DNA of 64,000 bases from Sphingobacterium sp. SGG-5 (GTDB lineage Bacteria > Bacteroidota > Bacteroidia > Sphingobacteriales > Sphingobacteriaceae): assembly GCF_011043525.1 (NCBI RefSeq), contig NZ_JAAKGO010000011.1, forward strand, positions 24,490 to 88,489, given 5' to 3'. How positions within the stretch are numbered: position 1 is the first letter of the stretch; every line of letters starts with the position of its first letter. Below the pieces are notes generated by a model. It made no database searches. It was not told where the DNA came from and was given only the letters and a program-made list of their open reading frames with translations. Positions 56,084 to 64,000 of this stretch are shown in pieces. Both the position numbers and the translations under genes were made by a program.

Positions 56084-57430
56084 ATGAACTGGAAGCAACT
56101 TTTATCAGCAAAGCGATGGGGCTACGAAGAACGTATTTCTACCGGACAACTGGATGCTCGCTCGGAGTTTCAGCGTGACTACGACCGCTTAATATTTTCT
56201 TCTCCATTTCGTCGCTTGCAAAATAAAACACAGGTATTTCCCTTGCCAGGTGCCGTCTTTGTGCATAATCGGTTGACACACAGTTTGGAGGTAGCTTCCG
56301 TCGGGCGGTCACTGGGCCGGTTATTCTACCACAAGATGAAGGAGCAAAATCCTAATATTGATCAGGAAGAACCTTATTTGCAAGAAGTCGGCAATATTGT
56401 GTCGGCAGCTTGTCTGTCTCATGATCTTGGAAATCCCGCTTTTGGTCATTCCGGTGAAGCGGCAATCTCTTCATTTTTTATCGAAGGTAAGGGCAACGAG
56501 TACCAACGCCTTGTTTCCGAAGAACAGTGGCAGGATTTGATTCACTTCGAAGGGAATGCCAACGCCTTACGTATACTGACGCATGCCTATAAGGGCAAAG
56601 ATCCCAAAGGCTTTGCGTTGACATATACGACACTGGCGTCTATTGTTAAATACCCGTGTAAGGCGATCGACGGACATGTGAAAGGTAATCACCACCGCAA
56701 GAAATACGGTTATTTTGATTCGGAAATATCTACATTCGAAAGGATTGCCAAAGAATTGGGACTGGAACGAGATCCAGAAAATGCAGCAGGATATCTGCGA
56801 CATCCGTTGGTATATCTGGTCGAGGCTGCTGACGATATCTGCTACAACATTATCGACCTGGAAGATGCCCATCACCTCAAGATATTATCGTACGAAGAAG
56901 TAGAAGAGCTACTATTGCCCTTATGTGGTGGAGAAGATCTTAAGATCAGGCTTGCTAACCTGGATGATACTGCAAGTAGGGTCGCATTATTACGTGCGAA
57001 GGCTATAAACACACTGATATGGGAGTGCGCCGCTGTTTTTGCGGGACATCAAGATCAGTTCCTTGCCGGTACTTTCTCACAGTCACTGATGCATGCCCTA
57101 CCTACCGAAATCGTGGAGCAGATGAAACATATCGAAAAACTTTCCTACGCTCGCATCTACAATGCACCTGCAGTTGTACAAATCGAAATCGCTGGATTCA
57201 AGGTGATGAATGCCCTGCTGGAAGAGTTTCTTCCAGCCTATTTGAAAACGGAGAAGACTATGTTTGATAAAAAGATCGTTGCCATGATACCCGAGCAGTT
57301 TCGTACAGATAATGAAGATACGTATAGTAAAATACGCTCCGTCCTCGATTTTGTGTCGGGCATGACCGATATCTATGCTGTTGATCTCTATCGAAAGATC
57401 CAAGGGATTTCTATTGCGTCGTTAGCGTAG
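56084..57430 (+). CDS. dgt: Deoxyguanosinetriphosphate triphosphohydrolase
   Basis: 448 residues. HD-domain enzyme that releases triphosphate from dGTP and related dNTPs. Seen: QRDYDRLIFSSPFRRLQNKTQVF, RLTHSLEVASVGRSLG (metal His), CLSHDLGNPAFGHSGE (HD pair near 115) and the Asp in VEAADDICYNI. It affects dNTP pools and has been tied to phage defence in some bacteria. It has its own promoter box, and the next gene is a toxin-antitoxin pair. Confidence 0.93.
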   Translation: MNWKQLLSAKRWGYEERISTGQLDARSEFQRDYDRLIFSSPFRRLQNKTQVFPLPGAVFVHNRLTHSLEVASVGRSLGRLFYHKMKEQNPNIDQEEPYLQEVGNIVSAACLSHDLGNPAFGHSGEAAISSFFIEGKGNEYQRLVSEEQWQDLIHFEGNANALRILTHAYKGKDPKGFALTYTTLASIVKYPCKAIDGHVKGNHHRKKYGYFDSEISTFERIAKELGLERDPENAAGYLRHPLVYLVEAADDICYNIIDLEDAHHLKILSYEEVEELLLPLCGGEDLKIRLANLDDTASRVALLRAKAINTLIWECAAVFAGHQDQFLAGTFSQSLMHALPTEIVEQMKHIEKLSYARIYNAPAVVQIEIAGFKVMNALLEEFLPAYLKTEKTMFDKKIVAMIPEQFRTDNEDTYSKIRSVLDFVSGMTDIYAVDLYRKIQGISIASLA

Positions 57431-57490
57431 TCCGTATTGCGATGTGCGGTTACAGGGTTACGAGGTTATGATGGTTATATAGTTACAAGG
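57431..57490. repeat. Degenerate GGTTA tandem repeat after dgt
   Basis: CGTATTGCGATGTG (shared with the atpA-atpG spacer) is followed by five GTTA-based units with 8-9 nt spacing at 57448, 57456, 57464, 57473 and 57482. No hairpin terminator was seen after dgt. Confidence 0.5.
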
Positions 57491-57529
57491 TCATGCTGTT
57501 GCGGATAAAGGACAAAAACTACAGCTTTT

Positions 57530-57560
57530 TTTGTTTTTACGTATAAAAATAATATTTTTG
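57530..57560 (+). promoter_or_regulatory. Full Bacteroidota promoter for the toxin-antitoxin pair
   Basis: TTTG (57530-57533), a 19-bp spacer and TATTTTTG (57553-57560) match the -33 and -7 boxes exactly, the clearest promoter in the window. It directs transcription of the antitoxin-toxin operon. Confidence 0.7.
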
Positions 57561-57576
57561 TCGTATAACCAAATGG

Positions 57577-57586
57577 GGTATATACC
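57577..57586. promoter_or_regulatory. Palindrome abutting the antitoxin ATG, possible operator
   Basis: GGTATATACC is a perfect 10-bp palindrome ending at the base before the antitoxin ATG. It would be covered by the transcription start region, a usual place for autoregulation by a toxin-antitoxin complex. Confidence 0.4.
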
Positions 57587-57841
57587 ATGGATAGTAAAAT
57601 TACATTGTCTTTTGATAAACATGTCATTAACGAGGCCAAAGCATTTGCCGCCAAAAATGGCATGAGCTTATCTCGTCTTACCGAGTTTATATACAAACAA
57701 ATGACTACACAGCATTATAAATCTTTGGAAGAGCTGCCTATTGCTGAATGGATTGATACGGTTGCAGAAGGAGGTGCCGAATATACCAAATCTTCTTCCC
57801 GTAAACAGTTGAAATCCGAGTTCTATAATTCCCGCAAATGA
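57587..57841 (+). CDS. Antitoxin of a PIN-domain toxin-antitoxin pair (DUF6364-like)
   Basis: 84 residues. The N-terminal SKITLSFDKHVINEAKAFAAKNGMSLSRLTEFIYKQ is a ribbon-helix-helix-type DNA-binding region, followed by a C-terminal acidic and Lys-rich part that would wrap the toxin. Its stop overlaps the toxin ATG by 4 bp. It likely binds the palindrome next to its own start codon. Confidence 0.83.
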   Translation: MDSKITLSFDKHVINEAKAFAAKNGMSLSRLTEFIYKQMTTQHYKSLEELPIAEWIDTVAEGGAEYTKSSSRKQLKSEFYNSRK

Positions 57842-58257
57842 GGCTTTTTATCGACGCAAATGTCATTGTGGCGGTGTTGAATAAGCAGTACCCCTTATTT
57901 CCGTATGCGGCCCGGATTTTAAGCTTAACAGAGAGTTCGAGGTTTAAGGTCTATACGTCGCCGGTATGTCTTGCTATTGCCTTCTATTTTGCAGAAAAGA
58001 AAAGCGGAACTTTGCAGGCCAGGAAAAAAATCAGTTTACTGTCTGAAAAGTTGGATATTACAACTACGGATAGGGAGACCGTGCAGTCGACTGTTCAAAA
58101 TAAGGCTGTTCATGATTTTGAGGATGGATTGGAGTATTATGCGGCGCAGCAATCGTCTTGCGATATCATCATCTCCGAGGATTTGTCGGACTTCTATTTC
58201 TCAGAAATTCCGGTACATAATTGTGAGACGTTTTTAAAACAAGTATTTAGCACCTAA
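57838..58257 (+). CDS. PIN-domain ribonuclease toxin, VapC-like
   Basis: 139 residues. PIN features are RLFIDANVIVAVLN at the start with the first Asp, then the middle acidic HDFEDGLEYYAA (Glu/Asp pair) and the late Asp in CDIIISEDLSDFYF. The metal-binding acids are intact, so an active RNase is expected. Tight ATGA coupling with the antitoxin. No mobile element is next to it. Confidence 0.85.
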   Translation: MRLFIDANVIVAVLNKQYPLFPYAARILSLTESSRFKVYTSPVCLAIAFYFAEKKSGTLQARKKISLLSEKLDITTTDRETVQSTVQNKAVHDFEDGLEYYAAQQSSCDIIISEDLSDFYFSEIPVHNCETFLKQVFST

Positions 58258-58298
58258 TATATAAATAATAGATTTTTGCTGTCGCGAATTATATACGG

Positions 58299-60410
58299 AT
58301 GAAAGTTGTTATAGCAGAGAAACCTTCGGTAGCGCGTGATTTGGCTCGTGTGATGGGAGCGAAGGAAGTGAAAGATGGATATATTGCCGGCAACGGCTAT
58401 GCTTTTACCTATGCGTTTGGGCATTTGGTGCAATTGTGCACACCTCAGGCTTATGGTTATCCAACTTGGTCGGTGTCCAATCTTCCCATTATTCCGAGCG
58501 AATTTAGGTTGGAAGCCAAGAAAATAAAAAGGGATGGAAAGCAGATCGATGACGCCGGCGCATTGAAGCAACTGCATACCATCAAAAGTCTGTTAGCACA
58601 AGCCGAAGAAATCATTGTAGCCACGGATGCGGGGCGTGAGGGAGAATTGATCTTCCGGAATATCTATTATTATCTGGGATCCAAAGTGCCCTTCAGACGA
58701 TTGTGGATATCGTCGCAGACGGACAAAGCTATACGTGAAGGATTTGCTAATCTCAAGGCGGGAACGGAATACGACAGTCTGTATATGTCTGCGAAATCCC
58801 GTTCAGAGTCGGATTGGCTAATTGGTATCAATGCGACACAAGCGCTCACCTTGGCTGCTGGTAATCGTGGGCTGTTATCCTTAGGACGTGTACAGACACC
58901 GACATTGGCCATGATCTGTTCCCGCTACCTGGAAAATAAGGACTTTAAACCACAGGCTTTCTATAAAATTCAGGCCGGTTTTGAAAAAGACAATATATCT
59001 TTTAAGGCAACCTCCAACAAAATGGATAAAAAGGGGGAGGCCGAAGAAAGTATCGCTAAAATAGTAGTTGGATCGCCGGCTAAGGTCGTTAAGGTCGAGG
59101 CCAAAGAAACGAAAGAACAGCCGCCCTTGCTATTTGATCTGACATCCCTACAACAGGATGCCAATAAAAAGTACGGTTACTCGGCTGATCAAACGCTGAA
59201 TATTGCACAAACTTTATACGAGAAAAAGGTGATTACTTATCCACGTACAGGCTCACGGTATATTGGGGAAGACGTGTTTGAAAAAATCGAAGAGTTGTTT
59301 CAACATTTAGCGGATACGGCGGAGGAAAGTATTGCGGTAATTTCCCGTAACCTTATTGGTACAAAGCTCAACAAACGCTCAGTTGATGATAAGAAGGTTA
59401 CGGATCACCATGCCCTGTTGGTGACGGAGGAAAAGCCCGATCCCATGCCAAAGGAGCAGCAACATATTTACAACATGATTGCCAAACGGATGGTCGAAAG
59501 TTTTTCGGATGTCTGTCTGAAAGATATTACCACCGTTACACTTGATGCGCAAGGCGTAGAACTGATTGCCAAAGGAACAGTCATTAAACAGTATGGCTGG
59601 CGGCTTTCGGCCGATCAGGTGGAACTTCCGGATGATGACAAAAATGCGGATGATCAGGACAACGAAAATGCGCAGCTGCCCAAACTTGTTGCGGAAGAAT
59701 TGTTGGAAATTTTGACGTTAGAGTTGGCGGAGCGTTTTACCAAAGCAAAGCCTATCCATACCGAAGCATCTTTATTAAAAGCAATGGAAACTTCGGGTCG
59801 GGAGATTGAAGATGAAGAGATGCGGCAGGCGATGAAAGATTGTGGCCTCGGCACGCCCGCGACCCGCGCGGCAACCATCGAAACCCTGTTCCAGCGCGAT
59901 TATATCAAACGGGACAAAAAGAAACTTATCCCCACGGAAAAAGGATTGACTGTATATAGACTGGTGAAAGATCGTTCGATTGCGAAAGTAACCTTGACCG
60001 GCAAGTGGGAGCAAAAGCTGGAGGAAATGCGGGCCAATGCCGTTTCCTACGATGTATTTATGAAACACATTAAGGAGTATACCGCCAAAATTACGAAAGA
60101 GTTGCTCCAGTTACGCGTTGCGATTACGCAGGAAGAGATCAAGCCACAACAAAAGGGAAAAATAAAGTGTCCGAAATGCCAATCCGGCCATATCATGTTG
60201 TACGACAAAGTTGCACAATGTGATCATTATGCCCGCGGTTGTGACTTTAAGATATGGCGTACATTGAACGGCGTGTTTCTCGACGAGGCAGAGATGAAAA
60301 ACCTATTGGAAAAAGGCAAAACATCTCTGCTGAAAGGTGTAAAGAATAAACAAGGACAATTCGTGAATGCGTCCCTTATTTTTGAAGATTTTAAAGTAGG
60401 GGTGGGGTAG
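58299..60410 (+). CDS. topB: DNA topoisomerase III
   Basis: 703 residues. The TOPRIM domain is at the N-terminus (KVVIAEKPSVARDLARVMG, IVATDAGREGELIFR), the RVQTPTLAMI segment follows, and the catalytic Tyr is in ITYPRTGSRYIG near residue 314. A C-terminal zinc finger (KCPKCQSGHIMLYD, then two more Cys) ends the protein. It is a type IA topoisomerase that decatenates DNA and helps resolve recombination. Encoded 41 bp after the toxin; probably independent. Confidence 0.94.
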   Translation: MKVVIAEKPSVARDLARVMGAKEVKDGYIAGNGYAFTYAFGHLVQLCTPQAYGYPTWSVSNLPIIPSEFRLEAKKIKRDGKQIDDAGALKQLHTIKSLLAQAEEIIVATDAGREGELIFRNIYYYLGSKVPFRRLWISSQTDKAIREGFANLKAGTEYDSLYMSAKSRSESDWLIGINATQALTLAAGNRGLLSLGRVQTPTLAMICSRYLENKDFKPQAFYKIQAGFEKDNISFKATSNKMDKKGEAEESIAKIVVGSPAKVVKVEAKETKEQPPLLFDLTSLQQDANKKYGYSADQTLNIAQTLYEKKVITYPRTGSRYIGEDVFEKIEELFQHLADTAEESIAVISRNLIGTKLNKRSVDDKKVTDHHALLVTEEKPDPMPKEQQHIYNMIAKRMVESFSDVCLKDITTVTLDAQGVELIAKGTVIKQYGWRLSADQVELPDDDKNADDQDNENAQLPKLVAEELLEILTLELAERFTKAKPIHTEASLLKAMETSGREIEDEEMRQAMKDCGLGTPATRAATIETLFQRDYIKRDKKKLIPTEKGLTVYRLVKDRSIAKVTLTGKWEQKLEEMRANAVSYDVFMKHIKEYTAKITKELLQLRVAITQEEIKPQQKGKIKCPKCQSGHIMLYDKVAQCDHYARGCDFKIWRTLNGVFLDEAEMKNLLEKGKTSLLKGVKNKQGQFVNASLIFEDFKVGVG

Positions 60411-60427
60411 AGCCTATATGGTATCTT

Positions 60428-60805
60428 TTATGTGATTGATGGAGAAATAGTTCTTCTTTGTTTTGCAATCCGTTTGCCTCTGAAAAACAAGAACATATAT
60501 AAAAACAGGATAATTCCCAAGTAAATACTAAACCCTCCTATTTTGTAACTTAGTTTTTCAATGAGTTCCTGTACGGTGGCATAACGAAGGTACATTTTCA
60601 ATATATATAACGCAAACCCCACATTAAGTAAATAAAAGCCTATGCGGAACAGGTTGTTGGTTGCCTTGGCTACATCGGGCCTTCCCTCGAATATATCGTT
60701 CATGTATACGATACTGTTTTTGAATAAGACGTAAGCTACATAGTACGTCAAGCTAATAGCGATAGGTAAGTAGATGACGTAAGCGATGACAGTTGGATTT
60801 TCCAT
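60428..60805 (-). CDS. Small membrane protein, paralogue of its neighbour (copy 2)
   Basis: 125 residues with TM segments at about 7-27, 50-70 and 88-108. It shares KATNNLFRIGFYLLNVGFAL with the TNNLLLAGYYLFNIGYAI region of the next protein upstream, so the two are tandem paralogues. Last gene of the GbsR operon; 4 bp gap. No family name recognised. Confidence 0.7.
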   Translation of the reverse strand: MENPTVIAYVIYLPIAISLTYYVAYVLFKNSIVYMNDIFEGRPDVAKATNNLFRIGFYLLNVGFALYILKMYLRYATVQELIEKLSYKIGGFSIYLGIILFLYMFLFFRGKRIAKQRRTISPSIT

Positions 60806-60809
60806 GGTT

Positions 60810-61175
60810 TTATTGTTTAAGGGTTAAAGAATGTTTTTTATTTTTTGCTAATAAATAGATAATAAGCATGTTATTGAAATGAAGCCCGGCCAGAAACAAG
60901 ACTAATAAACCTGTTTTGACGGAGATGCTTGAAATCAGCGTGCTCCAATTGGATACCTCGCCCCAACTATTGAACTGCAATATGGCATATCCGATGTTAA
61001 ACAGATAATACCCGGCCAACAATAGATTGTTTGTTGTATCAGTAAGATCCTTTTGTTGTTCAAAGAATGTGAATATAAATATCCTTCCATTGCGATGGGA
61101 CAGTCTGCCGACCCATAGGATAATATAGATGGTGATAGTGCCAAAGATGAGATATGCAAGGATATTGTAATTCAT
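60810..61175 (-). CDS. Small membrane protein, paralogue of its neighbour (copy 1)
   Basis: 121 residues with TM segments at about 5-25, 45-65 and 82-105. TTNNLLLAGYYLFNIGYAI marks the core shared with the other copy. It begins 2 bp after the GbsR-like gene and so is co-transcribed with it. Function unknown; a repressor-controlled envelope or transport pair is likely from context. Confidence 0.7.
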   Translation of the reverse strand: MNYNILAYLIFGTITIYIILWVGRLSHRNGRIFIFTFFEQQKDLTDTTNNLLLAGYYLFNIGYAILQFNSWGEVSNWSTLISSISVKTGLLVLFLAGLHFNNMLIIYLLAKNKKHSLTLKQ

Positions 61176-61177
61176 GA

Positions 61178-61684
61178 TTATACGATAAGTTTGAATAGCT
61201 TTATCAATAAATCCGCTCGATTGGATTGAAAAACTTTATTGGCTATCGTCTCCAGTTGTTCGGTAAGTACCTGTATGTCTTTTACCGTTTGGTGAAAAGC
61301 CTGACCGTCTTTTGTTTTGTCATCTTCTGTCGCTTCGCTGATATCTTTTAAAATTTCCATGACCGGATCCAGCTCTTTTTTCTTCCGCATAACGGCAATT
61401 TTCATGGCCCATTTCAATACATCTTTCTCAGCCACGAAATATTCTTTTCGGTCGCCTGCAATATGTTTTTTGTAGACGATACCGTATTCGATAAGCTGAC
61501 GGATGCTCATATTGGCATTTCCCCTTGAAATAACTAACTTTTCCATAATCTCATCGGTAGACAATGGTTTGGTAGAGGCGAGGAGGAGAGCATGCACTTG
61601 CGCTACTGATTTGTTAATGCCCCATTCTGAACCCAGTGCACCCCAAGTGTCTATAAATTGCTGTTTTGCTTCATCGAGCTTCAT
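61178..61684 (-). CDS. GbsR/MarR family transcriptional regulator
   Basis: 168 residues. A winged-helix domain near 20-90 (SVAQVHALLLASTKPLSTDEIMEKLVISRGNANMSIRQL, then the wing KKHIAGDRKEYFV) is followed by a long C-terminal helical dimerisation region. This is the GbsR-type MarR family, whose members often repress neighbouring genes and respond to small ligands. A palindrome overlaps its promoter, suggesting autoregulation. Confidence 0.88.
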   Translation of the reverse strand: MKLDEAKQQFIDTWGALGSEWGINKSVAQVHALLLASTKPLSTDEIMEKLVISRGNANMSIRQLIEYGIVYKKHIAGDRKEYFVAEKDVLKWAMKIAVMRKKKELDPVMEILKDISEATEDDKTKDGQAFHQTVKDIQVLTEQLETIANKVFQSNRADLLIKLFKLIV

Positions 61685-61747
61685 AATAAACGAATTGATT
61701 TAAAATATGCTAACATTTTGCTGTTGAATAAACAATCAAAAGCTCAA

Positions 61748-61779
61748 CAAAGATAAATTATTATTTCTGAATTTTCAAA
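61748..61779 (-). promoter_or_regulatory. Full Bacteroidota promoter for the GbsR operon
   Basis: On the minus strand: TTTG (61776-61779), a 20-bp spacer and TATCTTTG (61748-61755). Both boxes match the consensus. Confidence 0.65.
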
Positions 61780-61792
61780 ATATATTGAAAAT
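61771..61792. promoter_or_regulatory. Palindrome over the -33 box, likely GbsR operator
   Basis: ATTTTCAA and TTGAAAAT with a 6-bp centre form a perfect inverted repeat that covers the -33 box of the GbsR promoter. Repressor binding here would block RNA polymerase. Confidence 0.55.
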
Positions 61793-61859
61793 TACATAAA
61801 CTCAAAGTCACATTTCAGTCAATTCGATGTTGAAGAGGTCAACTGAAAGTGAAAAAAGG

Positions 61860-61867
61860 TACCTTTG
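61860..61867 (+). promoter_or_regulatory. -7 box (TACCTTTG) for the gene at 61875
   Basis: Exact TAnnTTTG match ending 7 nt before the ATG at 61875, indicating a leaderless or near-leaderless mRNA and ruling out starts further upstream. Confidence 0.5.
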
Positions 61868-61874
61868 CCCTATT

Positions 61875-62867
61875 ATGGTATCACGACTTTACAATCCTTT
61901 TTTGGATTTTACTTTTGATAATAACAAGTGTTTTCTAACGGGGCAGGAGCTTCAGTCCGAAGATGAGCGTATTCAGGTTTTTCCCATTTGGATGATGCGT
62001 GCTTTTGATTTAGAGGAGAAACCTTTCAAGATGTTAGATGAAAGTATGGTCACCTATAAGAAACTACAATTGCCCTGTTCGACGGCAGTAGCGGCAGCCT
62101 TCGAAAGTGTAGAAAGCAAAGTCGAACAAGCCATGAAAAAAGGATACGAAGCCGTTAAAGCACTGGGTGAACGTACCTTATTTCATTGGATTGGCAAGAT
62201 CTTATATGGCGTGGTATTCAACGAGATACAAGCCGGTGTGCGACAATCTTTTCTTTCGGGCGAACCAATGAACTTTTCGCAGGTTTTGGTCCATAAATTT
62301 CGCAATTTGCATGCAATGTTGCAATCTATCCTTGTCCCGCTGGAATTCGAACACACAAATCCATTTACCATACATATTTTTCCAGTAGCAAATCCACCGG
62401 AAACATTTTTATATCGAGATGAAATCAATACGTTGATATTTTCACTTCGGATGAGTGATTTTGCCATCATTGCCACGTTGCAGGATAATGGTACCCATGC
62501 TATTTACCATGAGGAGGTATTAGAAAAGGTCGCAGGTCACCGTCTGCATCCTATTCAATTTGAAGAGGTTTGCGCCCGATTTTTCTATTCTGCTTATCTT
62601 TTCAATCGGTTGCCGGAATATACCTATATGGAGACTCCGGAGAAGGTCTTTATCGAGCCTATGCCGTTGAATGACTGGACATTGAAACCTATCTTTGATA
62701 ATTGGCAGGCAAAAACGTATGGACAGGTCCTGGAGAATTTTTGGAAACCTTGGGGGTATACGCTTTTTGAGATTATCAAAGACCCCGAGAATCCGATGAC
62801 ATTCATTACGGATTCAAAGGGAGATTTTATTCGGGAAGTTGAATTAGGTGGAGAACGTTTATCTTAA
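61875..62867 (+). CDS. Conserved protein of unknown function
   Basis: 330 residues from the ATG at 61875 (MVSRLYNPFLDFTFDNN); an in-frame ATG at 61827 lies before the promoter box and is unlikely. No signal peptide or TM segment. The CFLTGQEL at about residue 21-28 and the aromatic-rich NFWKPWGYTLFEI near the C-terminus look conserved-type but match no family I know. The N-terminal Cys followed by TG recalls a zinc-binding knuckle, but only one such Cys is clear. Its last 9 bp overlap the convergent acyltransferase gene. Confidence 0.65.
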   Translation: MVSRLYNPFLDFTFDNNKCFLTGQELQSEDERIQVFPIWMMRAFDLEEKPFKMLDESMVTYKKLQLPCSTAVAAAFESVESKVEQAMKKGYEAVKALGERTLFHWIGKILYGVVFNEIQAGVRQSFLSGEPMNFSQVLVHKFRNLHAMLQSILVPLEFEHTNPFTIHIFPVANPPETFLYRDEINTLIFSLRMSDFAIIATLQDNGTHAIYHEEVLEKVAGHRLHPIQFEEVCARFFYSAYLFNRLPEYTYMETPEKVFIEPMPLNDWTLKPIFDNWQAKTYGQVLENFWKPWGYTLFEIIKDPENPMTFITDSKGDFIREVELGGERLS

Positions 62868-63932
62868 TCTTTTCGTGAGATATTTCCGCAATGGAATATC
62901 GTAAAATACCAAGACTAAATATGCTATCAAGGCCATAAATAATGTGCCCAATACAATAACCCATGTCAATTCAATCGGGTCGGGGTTGGTCGTTAAGAAA
63001 TAGTTTCCAAATATCCATATTCCGGCGTAGTGTGTCATATACAAAGGGTAGGAGATGCTTCCCGAAAATTCACAAGCTTTCTCAACTTGAGGTGAGAGGG
63101 TAGAGCCGGCGCCGAGAGAAACAAGCAGGGGGAAGTAAAATAGGACGATGACAAGTTCGACAAGCCAGTTAAATCCGAAGTGCGGTATGAATAACGCAAA
63201 AAGCAACAGGAGGGAAAGACCTATAAAACCAATGTTGTTTTTGAGGATCCAATTATTGCGATAGATCAGTAACCCGGCTAAAAAAGAGAAAGCGATTCTC
63301 ACCCCACCATGCCAAAAAGTGTCGCCATTCCATCCACCTAATAAATTACCGGAATGATAAGCAATATAGATTAATCCGATAGCAGCTATAATGGCTAAAA
63401 TAGATAGGATATATCGATTTAATTTATAGAAAATAAACACATACGCGATATTGGCTATATATTCCCAGAACAAAGACCAAGAAGGAGCGTTTAATCCAAA
63501 ATTGTTCAAACTCCGCTCTTCCATTACCGGAAGAGGAATTAGAAATAAAGAACAAATAAAAATTAAGGCAGTTCGACCGAAATCATATAAAGAAGCAGCA
63601 TGACTGAACGGATCAAATAAAAATGCAATTAGCCCTAAAACAGTTCCTAAAATTACTAATGGATGCAATCTTATGAGCCGTCTTTTAAAAAATCCGAGGA
63701 TTCCCATCTCTTCTAATCGATTATCATAAGCATAGGCCACCACAAATCCGGATAGGCAAAAGAAAAAATCGACAGCTAAGAAACCATGTATAATAAAATT
63801 CTCCGTATAATCTGCATAAATCCATTCCGCAAAATGAAAAACGACAATAGCCAAGGCTGCAACGCCCCGTAGCCCGTCTAATATTTTAAAATGTTTTTTA
63901 GTTGGTGCAAGATTTGTATTTAATGTATCCAT
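62859..63932 (-). CDS. OafA-type membrane acyltransferase (acyltransferase family 3)
   Basis: 357 residues from the ATG at 63932 (MDTLNTNLAPTKKHFKILDGLRG); an ATG at 63998 would add 22 basic and hydrophobic residues and cannot be excluded, as the window ends there. About ten TM segments. The family-3 signature DGLRGVAALAIVVFHF and FFCLSGFVVAYAYDNR are near the N-terminus, and RRLIRLHPLVI follows. Such enzymes O-acylate surface sugars. No nearby genes name a substrate. Confidence 0.85.
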   Translation of the reverse strand: MDTLNTNLAPTKKHFKILDGLRGVAALAIVVFHFAEWIYADYTENFIIHGFLAVDFFFCLSGFVVAYAYDNRLEEMGILGFFKRRLIRLHPLVILGTVLGLIAFLFDPFSHAASLYDFGRTALIFICSLFLIPLPVMEERSLNNFGLNAPSWSLFWEYIANIAYVFIFYKLNRYILSILAIIAAIGLIYIAYHSGNLLGGWNGDTFWHGGVRIAFSFLAGLLIYRNNWILKNNIGFIGLSLLLLFALFIPHFGFNWLVELVIVLFYFPLLVSLGAGSTLSPQVEKACEFSGSISYPLYMTHYAGIWIFGNYFLTTNPDPIELTWVIVLGTLFMALIAYLVLVFYDIPLRKYLTKRLR

Positions 63933-64000
63933 CGGTATGTATAATAAGCGGGCTAATATCCGTAAAATTTTCCTAAAGCTATCCTTCTCTTTTCTCATGC

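Noticed and set aside
56084..58257. Defence island of dgt plus toxin-antitoxin
   Set aside because: dgt has a separate promoter, is a common housekeeping gene in this phylum, and no other defence gene is near.

Overview
The window is a chromosomal segment of a Bacteroidota bacterium, most likely Sphingobacteriaceae (Sphingobacterium, Pedobacter or Olivibacter-like). The grounds are two SusC/SusD glycan-uptake loci, an ECF-sigma/FecR pair with DUF4974, an F-ATPase cluster that lacks the beta and epsilon genes, many TAnnTTTG promoter boxes, and moderate GC. No tRNA, rRNA, CRISPR array, phage or transposase was recognised.

Layout. 1-4081: the start of ispG, a LiaF-like membrane protein, an MlaE/MlaF lipid ABC transporter and an rRNA-type methyltransferase. 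4093-22864 (minus strand): a large polysaccharide utilization locus (PUL1) read right to left: ECF sigma factor, FecR anti-sigma, STN-type SusC, SusD with an unusual inserted repeat module, two DUF5017 lipoproteins, a beta-helix lipoprotein, a beta-propeller protein, a PL6 polysaccharide lyase, two esterases, small Spy-like proteins, a stand-alone DUF5017-like protein and a DapA-family aldolase/lyase. The enzyme set points to an O-acetylated, uronate-containing glycan. A plus-strand promoter box and a strong intrinsic terminator in the SusC leader suggest an antisense small RNA like those reported in Bacteroides PULs. 22925-28090: an unknown Cys-rich TIM-barrel-like protein, purU, parE and a cupin.

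28091-40559: a repeat-rich spacer with a long imperfect hairpin, a PIF1-like helicase, the ATP synthase genes atpZ-(4TM protein)-atpBEFHAG, a Tat-type phospholipase C and argH. 40576-53897: a second PUL, with a divergent membrane-bound one-component regulator (propeller, triple-tyrosine domain, TM helix, LuxR HTH, no kinase), SusC/SusD, two surface glycan-binding lipoproteins, two GH16 beta-glucanases and a CotH-kinase-like protein; the likely substrate is beta-1,3- or mixed-linkage glucan. 53929-63932: galM, aqpZ, dgt, a PIN-domain toxin-antitoxin pair, topB, a GbsR/MarR regulator with two paralogous membrane proteins, a conserved protein of unknown function and an OafA-type acyltransferase.

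Many genes start very close to a TAnnTTTG box. For ispG, the helicase and the unknown gene at 61875 only 5-7 nt separate the box from the ATG, which suggests leaderless mRNAs. Several start codons were moved downstream for this reason or to fit signal peptides and family N-termini.
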